From assembly GCA_963698535.1 (NCBI GenBank), contig CAVORD010000001.1:930001-994000 (forward strand): a stretch of DNA of 64,000 bases, given 5' to 3'. A program made the translations under genes and the position numbers. This document shows positions 1-8,638 of this stretch, one piece after another. The first letter of the stretch is position 1. Each line of letters begins with the position of its first letter. The notes below the pieces were generated by a model that was not told where the DNA came from, made no database searches, and worked only from the letters and a program-made list of their open reading frames with translations. The DNA is from CAVORD01 sp963698535. GTDB lineage: Bacteria > Bacteroidota > Bacteroidia > Bacteroidales > VadinHA17.

Positions 1-1571
1 TTGTTGAATTCCTCCCTGATAGCTTCCAGTGTTTTAAGAACCCTCTTTAGCTGTGACGGATTGTTAACAGCCCAATCCTTTTGCGGAGCGAGACGGATAC
101 GTGCGCCATTAGCCCCTCCCCGCTTGTCGGAACCTCTGAATGAAGATGCCGATGCCCAGGCAGTTGACACCAACTGGGAAACAGTAAGTCCCGATTTAAA
201 AATTTTACTAATAAGTGTTGTAATATCTTTTTCATCAATCAGCTTATGATCAAGAGGCGGAATGGGATCCTGCCAAATAAGATCTGCCCAGGGTACTTCA
301 GGACCCAGATAACGCACTTTCGGACCCATATCCCTGTGAGTAAGCTTGAACCATGCCCGTGCAAAGGCATCTGCAAATTCAAGAGGATGATCATAGAACC
401 GCCTCGATATCTTCTCATAGACCGGGTCGAACCGTAAGGAGAGGTCGGTGGTTAGCATTGTTGGAGGATGCTTCTTTGACTTGTCGTGGGCATCAGGCAC
501 CAGTGAATCGGCATTTTTAGCCACCCACTGATGAGCCCCGGCAGGACTCTTGGTCAATTCCCATTCGTAGTTGAAGAGGTTCTGAAAGAAGTAATAACTC
601 CATTTTGCGGGGGTCTGTGTCCAGGTTACCTCCAGGCCGCTGGAGATGGTATCGCCTCCTTTACCTTTCCCAAAGGAACTTTTCCAGCCAAAGCCCTGCT
701 CCTCCATGGGTGCTGCTTCAGGCTCCGGTCCCACATGGACAGTATCGCCTGCCCCGTGAGTTTTTCCAAATGTATGACCTCCGGCTATGAGTGCTACTGT
801 CTCCTCGTCATTCATTGCCATCCGGGCAAAGGTCTCCCTGATATCCTTCGCGGCAGCTACCGGGTCAGGATTTCCGCCCGGACCTTCAGGGTTAACATAT
901 ATTAGTCCCATCTGCACAGCAGCCAGCGGGTTGTCGAGATCGCGGTCGCCTGAATAACGATCCTTATCTTCCAGCCACTTTGTCTCTGAGCCCCAGAATA
1001 CATCCTCTTCCGGTTCCCAAACATCTTCACGTCCGCCACCGAATCCAAAGGTCTTAAAACCCATGGATTCCAGAGCCACATTACCTGCTAGGATCATAAG
1101 GTCGGCCCACGATATCTTACGCCCATATTTCTGCTTTATGGGCCATAGAAGCCGTCTCGCCTTATCGAGGTTCACATTATCGGGCCAGCTGTTAAGGGGA
1201 GCAAAACGCTGCTGTCCGCTACCGGCACCGCCCCTGCCGTCACCTGTACGGTAAGTACCTGCACTGTGCCATGCCATGCGGATAAAAAATGGTCCGTAGT
1301 GTCCAAAGTCGGCCGGCCACCAATCCTGTGAGTCGGTCATAAGTTTATGAAGGTCGTTTTTTAACGCCTTCATATCCAGACTTTTGAACTCTTCTGCATA
1401 GTTGAAATCTTCACCCATAGGGTTCGATAGCGAGGAGTGTTGCCTGAGGGTATTCAGCTTTAACTGATCAGGCCACCAATCGCGGTTTTTGGTTCCGCCT
1501 GAACCTACACTATGCTTTCTTGTTGCCCCTGTAACAGGACATTTGCTTACTTTTTCTGAATTGTTTTCCAT
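1..1571 (-). CDS. katG: Catalase-peroxidase KatG (3' part off the window edge)
   Basis: Bifunctional heme catalase-peroxidase that removes hydrogen peroxide. Reading the minus strand from the ATG at 1571 gives 523 uninterrupted residues; the usual length is about 730, so roughly 200 C-terminal residues lie beyond position 1. The start is MENNSEKVSKCPVTG, a typical KatG opening. The distal heme-pocket triad is R98, W101 and H102 in IRMAWHSAGTYR. The proximal heme ligand is H266 in AGGHTFGKTHG. The Met-Tyr-Trp crosslink that gives catalase activity would be M251-Y225-W101. No good Shine-Dalgarno is visible, as is common in this phylum. The next gene on the same strand, at 1706, encodes a peroxiredoxin-like protein, so the pair may serve oxidative-stress defence (inference). 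Confidence 0.97.
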   Translation of the reverse strand, partial: MENNSEKVSKCPVTGATRKHSVGSGGTKNRDWWPDQLKLNTLRQHSSLSNPMGEDFNYAEEFKSLDMKALKNDLHKLMTDSQDWWPADFGHYGPFFIRMAWHSAGTYRTGDGRGGAGSGQQRFAPLNSWPDNVNLDKARRLLWPIKQKYGRKISWADLMILAGNVALESMGFKTFGFGGGREDVWEPEEDVFWGSETKWLEDKDRYSGDRDLDNPLAAVQMGLIYVNPEGPGGNPDPVAAAKDIRETFARMAMNDEETVALIAGGHTFGKTHGAGDTVHVGPEPEAAPMEEQGFGWKSSFGKGKGGDTISSGLEVTWTQTPAKWSYYFFQNLFNYEWELTKSPAGAHQWVAKNADSLVPDAHDKSKKHPPTMLTTDLSLRFDPVYEKISRRFYDHPLEFADAFARAWFKLTHRDMGPKVRYLGPEVPWADLIWQDPIPPLDHKLIDEKDITTLISKIFKSGLTVSQLVSTAWASASSFRGSDKRGGANGARIRLAPQKDWAVNNPSQLKRVLKTLEAIREEFN

Positions 1572-1705
1572 TTGTCAATATTTTATAGCTGTAAGCTTAT
1601 TATTTAATAAGTGTATATCATTGATAATCATCTTTTCGCCAGAAGTGAACTTAAAGTTAAGCTTTTTTCTGGTTACGAGAAATCGTCAATTCCTGACAGA
1701 AGGAT

Positions 1706-2260
1706 TTACTCTTTCCACTTAATATTGCAGCCCATGCTGGGGTGCTGGTCGGGGTTCACTGATATTCCCGCAATAATTGCATCCAGAGCAGCCGAGAGGT
1801 CATTCCCGGTTGGCTGTCCCTGCTGTGGCCTTGTTTCATCAAACCTGCCGCGATAGGCGCATTTCATATCACCATCGAACACGAAGAAATCAGGTGTGCA
1901 TTCAGCCATATAGGCCTTCGCAACTTTCTGTGACTCGTCGTACAGATATGGAAACGGGTAGCCCGCCTTTTGTGCTGTCTGTGTCATCAATTCCGGTCCA
2001 TCCTGAGGATAGGTTGTTACATCATTACTGCTTATGGCAATAAACTGAACCCCTTTAGACTGGTACTTCGTTGCCACCTCAACCAGTTTTGAATTAATAT
2101 GATGGACATAAGGACAATGGTTACTGATAAATACTACAACGGTAGCTATATCGGACTTCAACTGTGAGAGTGCAAGGGTTTTTCCTGAGATGGTATCGGG
2201 CAATGTGAAGTCAGGTGCTTTTGTACCCAATTCCATCATTTTTGAGAATGTTAATGACAT
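1706..2260 (-). CDS. Peroxiredoxin-like (PRX-like1 type) thioredoxin-fold protein
   Basis: A 184-residue thioredoxin-fold protein of the AhpC/TSA-redoxin superfamily. The opening LGTKAPDFTLPDTISGK is the redoxin strand, followed by VVVFISNHCPYVHHI. The active-site position has a single cysteine, C49, in NHCPYV rather than a CxxC pair; this is characteristic of the PRX-like1 group. The C-terminal PSMGCNIKWK is also typical of the group. Two further cysteines, C121 and C134, could act as resolving residues. No signal peptide is seen, so it is probably cytoplasmic. It lies upstream of katG on the same strand with a 134-base gap. The family is widespread but the substrate is not established. Confidence 0.85.
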   Translation of the reverse strand: MSLTFSKMMELGTKAPDFTLPDTISGKTLALSQLKSDIATVVVFISNHCPYVHHINSKLVEVATKYQSKGVQFIAISSNDVTTYPQDGPELMTQTAQKAGYPFPYLYDESQKVAKAYMAECTPDFFVFDGDMKCAYRGRFDETRPQQGQPTGNDLSAALDAIIAGISVNPDQHPSMGCNIKWKE

Positions 2261-2341
2261 CTAGTTCAAATTATTAGTTAATCATTGTTCAATTTAACTA
2301 ATATAATAACAGATTCATGGTAAAAATGTTGGCAAGGGATA

Positions 2342-2381
2342 GTTGGCAGGTGGCAATGGGCAGGTGGCAGTTGGCAATAGG
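2342..2381. repeat. Degenerate TGGCA-rich tandem repeat
   Basis: The intergenic stretch 2261-2479 contains a short array in which TGGCA recurs every 7-8 bases (GTTGGCA, GGTGGCA and similar), with outlying copies near 2329 and 2415. It is non-coding on both strands. Similar low-complexity blocks lie between genes in many Bacteroidota genomes. No function is assigned. Confidence 0.5.
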
Positions 2382-2479
2382 CCAGCCTTCACTAAAAGCT
2401 ACGGCTGACAAAGCAGTTGGCAAAGGTCTAAGTTTGAATTAGCCGTTCGGCAAACCGGTCCTATATATGTGATCTAATT

Positions 2480-3739
2480 CTAGAATTTATATCCGAGTAG
2501 TAAGAAATAACTATCAGTTGATGAACTGAATGCTAATTGATTTGACATCCCGTTCCCCTTTTCATATCTAACTTCAAAAGAATAATTCTTATATTTTGTT
2601 CCTGCGCCCAGAACAATACCACTCACGATTTTTTTTGAGTATTGGATTGCCTCTTCTACTTCCACTCTATTAGCATTATAGAAGTCCGATTCTTTCAGAT
2701 TTGCCTCCTTTACTGCAAGTCCATTGGAAATACCACCATTCATAAATAAGAAAACCGGCCCAACAGGATATTTATACCTCACTAAAGTGTTTACCTTCAA
2801 ATAAGAATAATCAAATGTAGTGGTGATCAATTTATTGTTAAAGGTATCATCATACTTACCCTCAATGCTGTAGCTTGTAAACAATAATTCATTATTGATT
2901 GACCATTTTCCATGGTTTCTGGGTATTACTAAATCAAAAAAGATACCTGCTGTTAGATTAACAGAGAGATCATAATCTGCCTCTGTAAGATATTTATAAC
3001 TAAGCGAAGTGCCATGAAAATTGAGAGTGGTCAAAGAGGTCCCCAGCAACAATCCTACCTCAGCAGATACTTTTTCGGTTTGCTTTGTGTAAGCAAAACT
3101 TGAAGGTGAACATTTTTCGTAGTATCTGTAAAGAGAATAAAAACTTTTTTGCCTGTATTTAGTATTCTTAAGTCGCGTATTAATATTTGAGCAATCACCA
3201 AGGTACAAAGCTAACTGCCCCAAAAAATTGTTGTTCTCAATTATTAAATTTCTACCATCTTGTTTTTTTAAATATTGTTTGAAAACTAATAATTCAAATT
3301 CTTCTCCCTGCTTTATATAGAAATTCTCTCTCCCGTCACTCCTTTTATAATAGTACAACTCTTTATCTCCTCTAAAAAGGCATTCTAAAAAGGCAGTATC
3401 AACTACAATATTTAACTGGGGGTCGTAACTGAGCTTGTTAGTTGTTAGGTTGGTAATTTCTACCTTAACTATTCCACTAACATATACCTCCTCCTTCATC
3501 CCAAATTCAATAATATCATTCGGTTTTATAAACAGAGTAGTACCTGCAATATCTGGTTTAAAGCTAATACTGTCAGGAGCTCTATCCCAGTCCCTATAGT
3601 CGATATGTCCGGTTATCGTGTCATAATTGGGCTTAATTATGTACCCCGGGATATAATTTACCTGAGAGTATATCGTGGAATATAACAGTGATATCACAAT
3701 CATCAACCCGGCTCTCTTAAGCTGTCTGCATCTAATCAT
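2480..3739 (-). CDS. Secreted outer-membrane-type protein, hypothetical
   Basis: About 419 residues from the chosen start. The open frame runs upstream to 3850, but the ATG at 3739 (MIRCRQLKRAGLMIVISLLYSTIYSQ) directly precedes a classical Sec signal peptide, whereas a longer product would bury that signal. The mature N-terminal half is mixed polar with no motif I recognise. The C-terminal roughly 200 residues alternate aromatic and polar residues (YSYLKVNTLVRYKYPVGPVF, FEVRYEKG) and end in YFLLLGYKF. An aromatic terminal residue after amphipathic strands is the pattern of a small outer-membrane beta-barrel. It is probably an outer membrane protein of PorT/OMP_b-brl style. Function and ligand are unknown, and no neighbour suggests a role. 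Confidence 0.6.
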   Translation of the reverse strand: MIRCRQLKRAGLMIVISLLYSTIYSQVNYIPGYIIKPNYDTITGHIDYRDWDRAPDSISFKPDIAGTTLFIKPNDIIEFGMKEEVYVSGIVKVEITNLTTNKLSYDPQLNIVVDTAFLECLFRGDKELYYYKRSDGRENFYIKQGEEFELLVFKQYLKKQDGRNLIIENNNFLGQLALYLGDCSNINTRLKNTKYRQKSFYSLYRYYEKCSPSSFAYTKQTEKVSAEVGLLLGTSLTTLNFHGTSLSYKYLTEADYDLSVNLTAGIFFDLVIPRNHGKWSINNELLFTSYSIEGKYDDTFNNKLITTTFDYSYLKVNTLVRYKYPVGPVFLFMNGGISNGLAVKEANLKESDFYNANRVEVEEAIQYSKKIVSGIVLGAGTKYKNYSFEVRYEKGNGMSNQLAFSSSTDSYFLLLGYKF

Positions 3740-4130
3740 TTGTTTAATTATTATGGTACACAATAACTTAATACTGTCATTTCTGCAATTACAACCATTA
3801 ATTAAGTTGTCGGTTGAAATCTTATCAATACGTAAAAAGGCTTCAGGCATTGATTCAATACAAAATAGTGCATGTAATAATTAATAGCAAACTGCTCTTA
3901 AACAGATCCCCAATGAGTAATGCGGAAATGTTAAACCGGATGCAAGAAGGAATGCTACTACTATTTATGACTTAAATGTTTGATATACATATTTTTTAAA
4001 ATTATTCTTAAACAAATGTGCATGGTGGCAATCACTTAATAAAAAGCAATCAAACGTTCGGGGAATTTTATCAACGAACGACCAGTTTATCTGATTAAGG
4101 TTTTGTATTTATACCCTGGTTCAAGGGGCA
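3740..4130. other. Gene-free region
   Basis: AT-rich sequence upstream of the outer-membrane-type gene. No credible open frame, RNA gene or long repeat is seen. A short inverted repeat (CGTTCG ... CGAACG, around 4055-4079) is present but is not followed by a T-run. Confidence 0.5.
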
Positions 4131-4238
4131 CTACAGAAGGAAATTCTTATCGAGATAGTTTTGAAATGCCTCTTTATACTGGTCGCTTACAGGGATGTGC
4201 TCCTTTTCGAAAATTATCCTGTTGCGCTCGATAGTTAT
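4131..4238 (-). pseudogene. Possible 3' remnant of a DUF3857/transglutaminase-type gene
   Basis: A 35-codon open stretch with no start codon ends in TAG at 4131. It reads ITIERNRIIFEKEHIPVSDQ and continues to an LDKNFLL end. This resembles the tail of DUF3857/transglutaminase-like secreted proteins of Bacteroidota, in which a basic beta-strand is followed by a proline-containing helix. The match is from memory of the family and is weak. The frame closes upstream at a stop, so if real it is a decayed fragment. Confidence 0.25.
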
Positions 4239-4305
4239 TTAGCCATTGACTTAACAAATACTTACTCTAAAGGTGCTGCTGAAGTACCAACCTGTGCCGA
4301 GATAC

Positions 4306-4491
4306 CTATTTCGGATCAATTATAGATTCATCAGGCTTATAGAATACCTCTTTCTTTCTAATGCCAATCTTAATATCTGCCTCATAAACTATCTCTGAGT
4401 CAGCTTTTTCAATAGCGACTGCCCTAACGATTTTACAAGCCGTATCTTTCGGCTCAACAGTTGCTAAACACCGAATGCTTGAAGAGTTGAC
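4306..4491 (-). pseudogene. In-frame open extension after a lipoprotein stop codon (possible PepSY-like fragment)
   Basis: Immediately after the TAA of the 4492-5025 lipoprotein gene, the same frame stays open for 61 codons to a TAG at 4306. It contains no ATG. Part of it reads AVAIEKADSEIVYEADIKIG followed by IRKKEVFYKPDESI. The pattern of two beta-strands with alternating acidic and basic residues and a closing PDES turn resembles a PepSY-like domain. It may be a fragment of a lost gene or a read-through extension; chance is also possible. Confidence 0.25.
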
Positions 4492-5025
4492 TTACTTAAT
4501 AGTTATATCCGGTATCTGGGCTTTTTTGGTATATGACATATAATCACCCATTATCCAGATAGAATCGGGTTTTTCAAAAATCGCAAAATTGGTCATTGTT
4601 ATTCCTGCAACTACGGTATCACCATTCACATAGAATTCCCAACCGAGAAGCCATTTATCAATGGTATAGGCCATTTTATGATCCTCTGATAGCTGAATGA
4701 CAGGTGTCATCAAACTCTTAACATAAATATACTTCCTGTCTTTTGGGAAATAATCATCCATCAGCTCATCATCCGGTTTTGCAGAGTCGTCATATTCAAT
4801 AATCGAGTCGGCCATTACGATATAACCCTTCCTCTTGTCATGTTTCTTAACAAAATCAATAAGGGCCTCTCTGTCCTCACTTCCAACAAGCTTGTAGTTG
4901 GTTTTTATTATATCCAGAATTTTCTCCTTCTCAATCCGCGCCTCCTCCTCTGTTTTTTTGGCATTGCTGCAACCTGCAATGACCAGGATCATCGCCAAAA
5001 TAGTTAAAGTCAGAATCTTTTTCAT
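4492..5025 (-). CDS. Hypothetical lipoprotein
   Basis: A 177-residue protein starting MKKILTLTILAMILVIAGCS: a short signal peptide and a lipobox (VIAGC, lipidated C19), so it is expected to be a membrane-anchored lipoprotein. The mature part starts with a charged helix (KKTEEEARIEKEKILDIIK), followed by a region resembling SnoaL/DUF4440-like or ketosteroid-isomerase-fold proteins (alternating helix and strands, with WLLGWEFYVNGDT and IWIMGDYMSYTKK near the end). That fold assignment is only an impression. It is flanked downstream by the possible remnants at 4131-4491 and upstream by 346 bases of non-coding DNA. Function unknown. Confidence 0.7.
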   Translation of the reverse strand: MKKILTLTILAMILVIAGCSNAKKTEEEARIEKEKILDIIKTNYKLVGSEDREALIDFVKKHDKRKGYIVMADSIIEYDDSAKPDDELMDDYFPKDRKYIYVKSLMTPVIQLSEDHKMAYTIDKWLLGWEFYVNGDTVVAGITMTNFAIFEKPDSIWIMGDYMSYTKKAQIPDITIK

Positions 5026-5371
5026 AACAGTGCAATTAGTTATTAGGATAAGAACACTATAAAATTAAGAAACAGAACCATTTAAGTCAACTTTATTTTA
5101 TATAAAGCAAGCTGAAGTATGGGGAACAGAACAAAGCAGTTAGCAAATAACCCTTGCTGGCAAAATCTGTAGGCTAATTGCCGGTGGCTGGAGATTAACT
5201 TCTAAACTATCTATTTAGTGTAAACGACATTTTGGACTATTCCAAATTGTGCGAATGATGTAACAAGTTTACAGAATTATGTAATGGTTCCTCCGAGAAA
5301 CAGAGCAACCTTCGTTAAGTGAAATTATTTTCACATTGTATTGTCATTTGTAACCACTTATAAAAAAAGTC
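5026..5371. other. Intergenic region between divergent genes
   Basis: This 346-base stretch separates the minus-strand lipoprotein gene from the plus-strand CsbD gene. It holds TGGCA-like low-complexity bits near 5133-5165, similar to the block at 2342. I see no open frame, RNA gene or clear terminator. Promoters for both genes must lie here, but I cannot pick a convincing box. Confidence 0.5.
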
Positions 5372-5557
5372 ATGAATAAAACTGAAATAAAAGGAACCTG
5401 GAACGAAAAGAAAGGTAAACTCAAGCAGAAATTTGCATCCTTAACTGACAATGACCTATTGTTCATTGAAGGTAAGGAAGAAGAGATGTATGGCAAACTG
5501 CAAATCAAGTTGGGAAAAACCAAAGAAGAATTGCAAAAAATCATTAAAGAGATTTAG
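5372..5557 (+). CDS. CsbD family stress-response protein
   Basis: A 61-residue, strongly charged protein beginning MNKTEIKGTWNEKKGKLKQKF. The IKGxWNExKGKLKQK signature and the EGKEEEMYGKLQIKLGKTKEE repeat are those of the CsbD family of small, probably largely helical cytoplasmic proteins. These are induced by general stress in many bacteria. The molecular activity of the family is not known. The length is usual for the family. The gene stands 161 bases upstream of a secreted protein gene on the same strand and could share a transcript with it. Confidence 0.9.
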   Translation: MNKTEIKGTWNEKKGKLKQKFASLTDNDLLFIEGKEEEMYGKLQIKLGKTKEELQKIIKEI

Positions 5558-5718
5558 CGAACCAGCTAAATACTATATAGGGCAGAACCTATTAAAAGAA
5601 GTGCCTTATGGTTCCGGGAAGAGGACAACCCAGAATTTAAATAGAACATAGATTTGGATACTTATAATTGGACCTTGTAGACTCTAAAAGGTCAGGGAAT
5701 AACAAATAAATTAGAAAA

Positions 5719-6153
5719 ATGAAAACAATTGGACTCAATGCTAAGACAATGAAAATCTTTTTTGGGCTTATAATCGTGATGATTATGCTACCAATCTCTT
5801 TGCAAGCCCAGAAGATACCATTCTTACAATCAAACGTTGCACCCGCAGCAGAGGGTTATGTAAAGATAAAAACTGACCGCAACAACAACAATGTCATTAA
5901 AATTCGCATCAAGAATCTGGCTGAAATAGACAGGCTGGATCCTGAAATGCAGACCTATGTTGTTTGGATGGTTACAGACAGAGAAACAACTGAAAATATT
6001 GGGCGAATAAATAGTTCAAATAGTTTGAATGTTTCATTCGAGGCAGTAACTGCGTATAAACCAATCAAACTATTTATAACAGCAGAAGAGAATGAAAGCA
6101 GTCGTTTTCCCGGCTCAAAGATTGTATTAACTACGGGCAATTTCTGGGATTAA
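5719..6153 (+). CDS. Small secreted protein, hypothetical
   Basis: A 144-residue product. An N-terminal hydrophobic segment (IFFGLIIVMIMLPISLQAQ) looks like a cleavable signal peptide with AQA/K-type processing, so the start may be the first ATG or M11. The mature 110 residues form a probable single beta-sandwich: VKIKTDRNNNNVIKIRIKN, QTYVVWMVTDRETTENIGRI and a closing IVLTTGNFWD. The YVVWMVTDR...NIGRI pattern recalls the extracytoplasmic domain of RskA-like anti-sigma-K factors, but there is no cytoplasmic anti-sigma part. I would not name it beyond a secreted beta-rich protein. It follows csbD on the same strand. Confidence 0.65.
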   Translation: MKTIGLNAKTMKIFFGLIIVMIMLPISLQAQKIPFLQSNVAPAAEGYVKIKTDRNNNNVIKIRIKNLAEIDRLDPEMQTYVVWMVTDRETTENIGRINSSNSLNVSFEAVTAYKPIKLFITAEENESSRFPGSKIVLTTGNFWD

Positions 6154-6292
6154 TTCTTTTCATACATTCGGGTGCCCACTGATAATTCCGTGGGTAGAAA
6201 CAACTTTTTTACAATCCAATTAATCGAACATTAGTTCGAGGGATTATAAAGGAGTTGTTTTAGTTATGCAAATATATTGAGTTAAGTAAGAG

Positions 6293-7840
6293 TCAGCCTT
6301 CTCCACTTACCGGAATCATTACAGCTCTCAGATCCGGATCTTTCATATCCTTGTCCAGCGGATAAATCGGTCTGACTACTCTCTTATAACCGAGTCGCTC
6401 CAGGTCCTGGTCAACTCCACCGGGTGTCAGTGCCATTATCCAGTCGGCACGCATGTCGTATAATTCCGGAACCAGATATCCTATTTTTACGACCACTATA
6501 TCCGTTTCACGCGGATTTAGTCCCAGATCGGTGAAGTCTTTCTCGTAATGATACGGCTTACGTTTCGAGGTAACTATCACATAAACACTACCGATTTTCA
6601 CAACCACTTCTGTTTCGGCATTTTTGTCACCGTGCTTAATAGCCTGAACTGTTCCTGACAACAAGATCGGTGGCGCGTACCGATTATCGACCAATGCTCC
6701 GGCAAACTCTTCAACCTTGGCTCCTATTCCTGCTTCAATGGCCTTCTCCACGAATTTTGGTCCCGGTATGGAAGCATATATCAGTGACGGTCCGTCAGCT
6801 TTCATAAACTCTGGTCTTTTCAAAATCTTCTCCAGCGTCCAGGTAACATCACCTGCACCTCCAGCGGTTGGATTGTCACCTGTATCGCTGATTATAAAGG
6901 GCTGTTTTGTGCTCTTTATGGCTGAGTAGAGACATTCATCCAGGGTGGCAACAGGAGCAACAAACTCAAATTTCTCCCTTAAGTCCCAAAAGTGGTTTGC
7001 CAGTTTCTCAGCAGTGGATTTAACCATTTCTTCATCATCGCCTGTAACCATAACCACTGCGCGGTTGCGGGGCTCATCAGCCCAGGCATATCCTACCCAG
7101 ATAGAAGCATCAAGTACGCCTTCTTGTGCTGTTGCAGGAGCAAGTTTAGCATATAAGCTCTTTCCTGGTTCAATGCGTGTACTCGTTTTTTCACCAGGCA
7201 ATAAAATGGGTACAGCTATCCAGGCCTTGTATTTCGGTTTACCTTTTCCGTTCTCCAGTCTGTCCAGGAGATTTTCGACAGCTCTCTGTTTTGACTCCAT
7301 CTCGTCTTCGTGCGGAGCGAGCCGATAGCATGTGATCAGATCAAGATTGGCAGCCAGTCGCTCAGAAACATTACCATGCAGATCCATACATGTTGAGATA
7401 ATAGCTTTGTCACCGATTACCTCCCGTATACGCTCTACGAAGTCGGCTTCAGGATCATCCAGTCCCTCCACACTCATGGCACCATGCAGCTCAAGGTACA
7501 TACCATCATAGGGCAGGTTCTCTTTAAGTAATTCAAGCGTCTGGTTAACAAGTGATTCGTATGCCCCGCGAGCTACTATGCCTCCCGGAATGGCCTTGGC
7601 CTTAACTGTTGGAAACCAGTGAGCTCTTTTTATATCTTCTGATCCTTCCTGCAGAAAAGGGTAAAAATTCAGGACATCCGTACCGTACAAAGGATGGAAT
7701 GCCTCCTCCTGAGTAACGGCAGGGGAGAAAGTACTGGATTCAATAGCGAATCCGGCCACAGCGATTCTTGGTAATCTTTGCTTAGGGCTGCAACCCAATA
7801 GTAATATCAGGACCGAGCAACTCGCAATATATTTCTTCAT
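6293..7840 (-). CDS. M81 family (MlrC-type) metallopeptidase, predicted lipoprotein
   Basis: A 515-residue member of the MlrC/M81 family, named for microcystinase C of microcystin degradation; most members have unknown substrates. Family signatures include IAVAGFAIESSTFSPA near the N-terminus, YLELHGAMSVEGLDDPE, DLHGNVSERL, the metal-site segment SDTGDNPTAGGAGDVTWTL, and ALTPGGVDQDLERLGYKR near the end. Unlike the usual cytoplasmic members, it begins MKKYIASCSVLILLLGCSPKQ, a signal peptide with a lipobox ending at C17. It should therefore be an envelope lipoprotein. Its ATG overlaps the stop of cutC in an ATGA, so the two genes are translationally coupled with cutC first. Confidence 0.9.
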   Translation of the reverse strand: MKKYIASCSVLILLLGCSPKQRLPRIAVAGFAIESSTFSPAVTQEEAFHPLYGTDVLNFYPFLQEGSEDIKRAHWFPTVKAKAIPGGIVARGAYESLVNQTLELLKENLPYDGMYLELHGAMSVEGLDDPEADFVERIREVIGDKAIISTCMDLHGNVSERLAANLDLITCYRLAPHEDEMESKQRAVENLLDRLENGKGKPKYKAWIAVPILLPGEKTSTRIEPGKSLYAKLAPATAQEGVLDASIWVGYAWADEPRNRAVVMVTGDDEEMVKSTAEKLANHFWDLREKFEFVAPVATLDECLYSAIKSTKQPFIISDTGDNPTAGGAGDVTWTLEKILKRPEFMKADGPSLIYASIPGPKFVEKAIEAGIGAKVEEFAGALVDNRYAPPILLSGTVQAIKHGDKNAETEVVVKIGSVYVIVTSKRKPYHYEKDFTDLGLNPRETDIVVVKIGYLVPELYDMRADWIMALTPGGVDQDLERLGYKRVVRPIYPLDKDMKDPDLRAVMIPVSGEG

Positions 7841-8580
7841 TTTAATAAGATTTCTTTCATTTTCCTGATTTGTCCGGAATCGACACTCACCTTTATATAC
7901 TCATCGTTATTTTGAGTTATTCCTGATTGAATTTCCGGATTAGTATAATCCATATTGCTGCTGATAAAGATTTTAGCCGAGGAGTGATATTCCAATGCTC
8001 CGGTCCTTTGCACTATTTCTCCGATCGTCTTTTCATTGACACCGCTTCCGGGCATCACTATTATATCATTTCCGGCCGACTTAACCAATTTGGTGATTAA
8101 TTCAATTCCGTCAAATGCAATATTTTTACCTCCGGACGTCAGCACTCTGCTGACTCCGATTTTTTTTAGTATTTCAAGTGCCTGCATATGATCATTGCAC
8201 ATATCAAAAGCCCTGTGGAATGTATTATCAAGAGGATGAATAAGTTCGAGCATCTCTTCGGTCCGTTTAATATCAATTTCCCCATTTGATGTTAAGATGC
8301 CGAAAACTATCCCACTTACACCAAGCCTCTTCATTTCCAGTATATCCTGCTTCATGATCTCATATTCCGTTTCTGAATACAGGAAGTCGCCTCCGCGTGG
8401 GCGAACGATCACATTAACAGGAATACTCAGGTTTTCGACAGCATATTTAATTGTTGCACAGGAAGGAGTTGTTCCGCCTTCGGAATAGTTATCACAAAGC
8501 TCAATACGATCGGCACCGGCTTTTTCGGCCAGCAAGGCTGACTCGGCAGAGAAGCAACATATTTCCAGTTTTCGTTTCAT
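7837..8580 (-). CDS. cutC: CutC family protein
   Basis: A 247-residue TIM-barrel protein of the CutC family, historically linked to copper homeostasis although the biochemical activity is unresolved. The characteristic segments are KLEICCFSAESALLAEKAGADRIELC, EGGTTPSCATI, VIVRPRGGDFLYSETE, HRAFDM and VLTSGG. The open frame extends upstream to 8670, but the ATG at 8580 (MKRKLEICCFS) fits the family start and the extra 30 residues do not. It ends in a 4-base ATGA overlap with the M81 lipoprotein gene. CutC is cytoplasmic, so its coupling with an exported peptidase is unexpected. Confidence 0.93.
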   Translation of the reverse strand: MKRKLEICCFSAESALLAEKAGADRIELCDNYSEGGTTPSCATIKYAVENLSIPVNVIVRPRGGDFLYSETEYEIMKQDILEMKRLGVSGIVFGILTSNGEIDIKRTEEMLELIHPLDNTFHRAFDMCNDHMQALEILKKIGVSRVLTSGGKNIAFDGIELITKLVKSAGNDIIVMPGSGVNEKTIGEIVQRTGALEYHSSAKIFISSNMDYTNPEIQSGITQNNDEYIKVSVDSGQIRKMKEILLK

Positions 8581-8638
8581 TAAACAAGTTGTAAACTTCC
8601 TCTTCAGGATGCATTTCAAAAATCTGAATCCAGTTAAC

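Noticed and set aside
1..1254. Plus-strand open frames over the first 1.2 kb
   Set aside because: All are antisense to katG, whose minus-strand frame is continuous and carries every heme-pocket residue.
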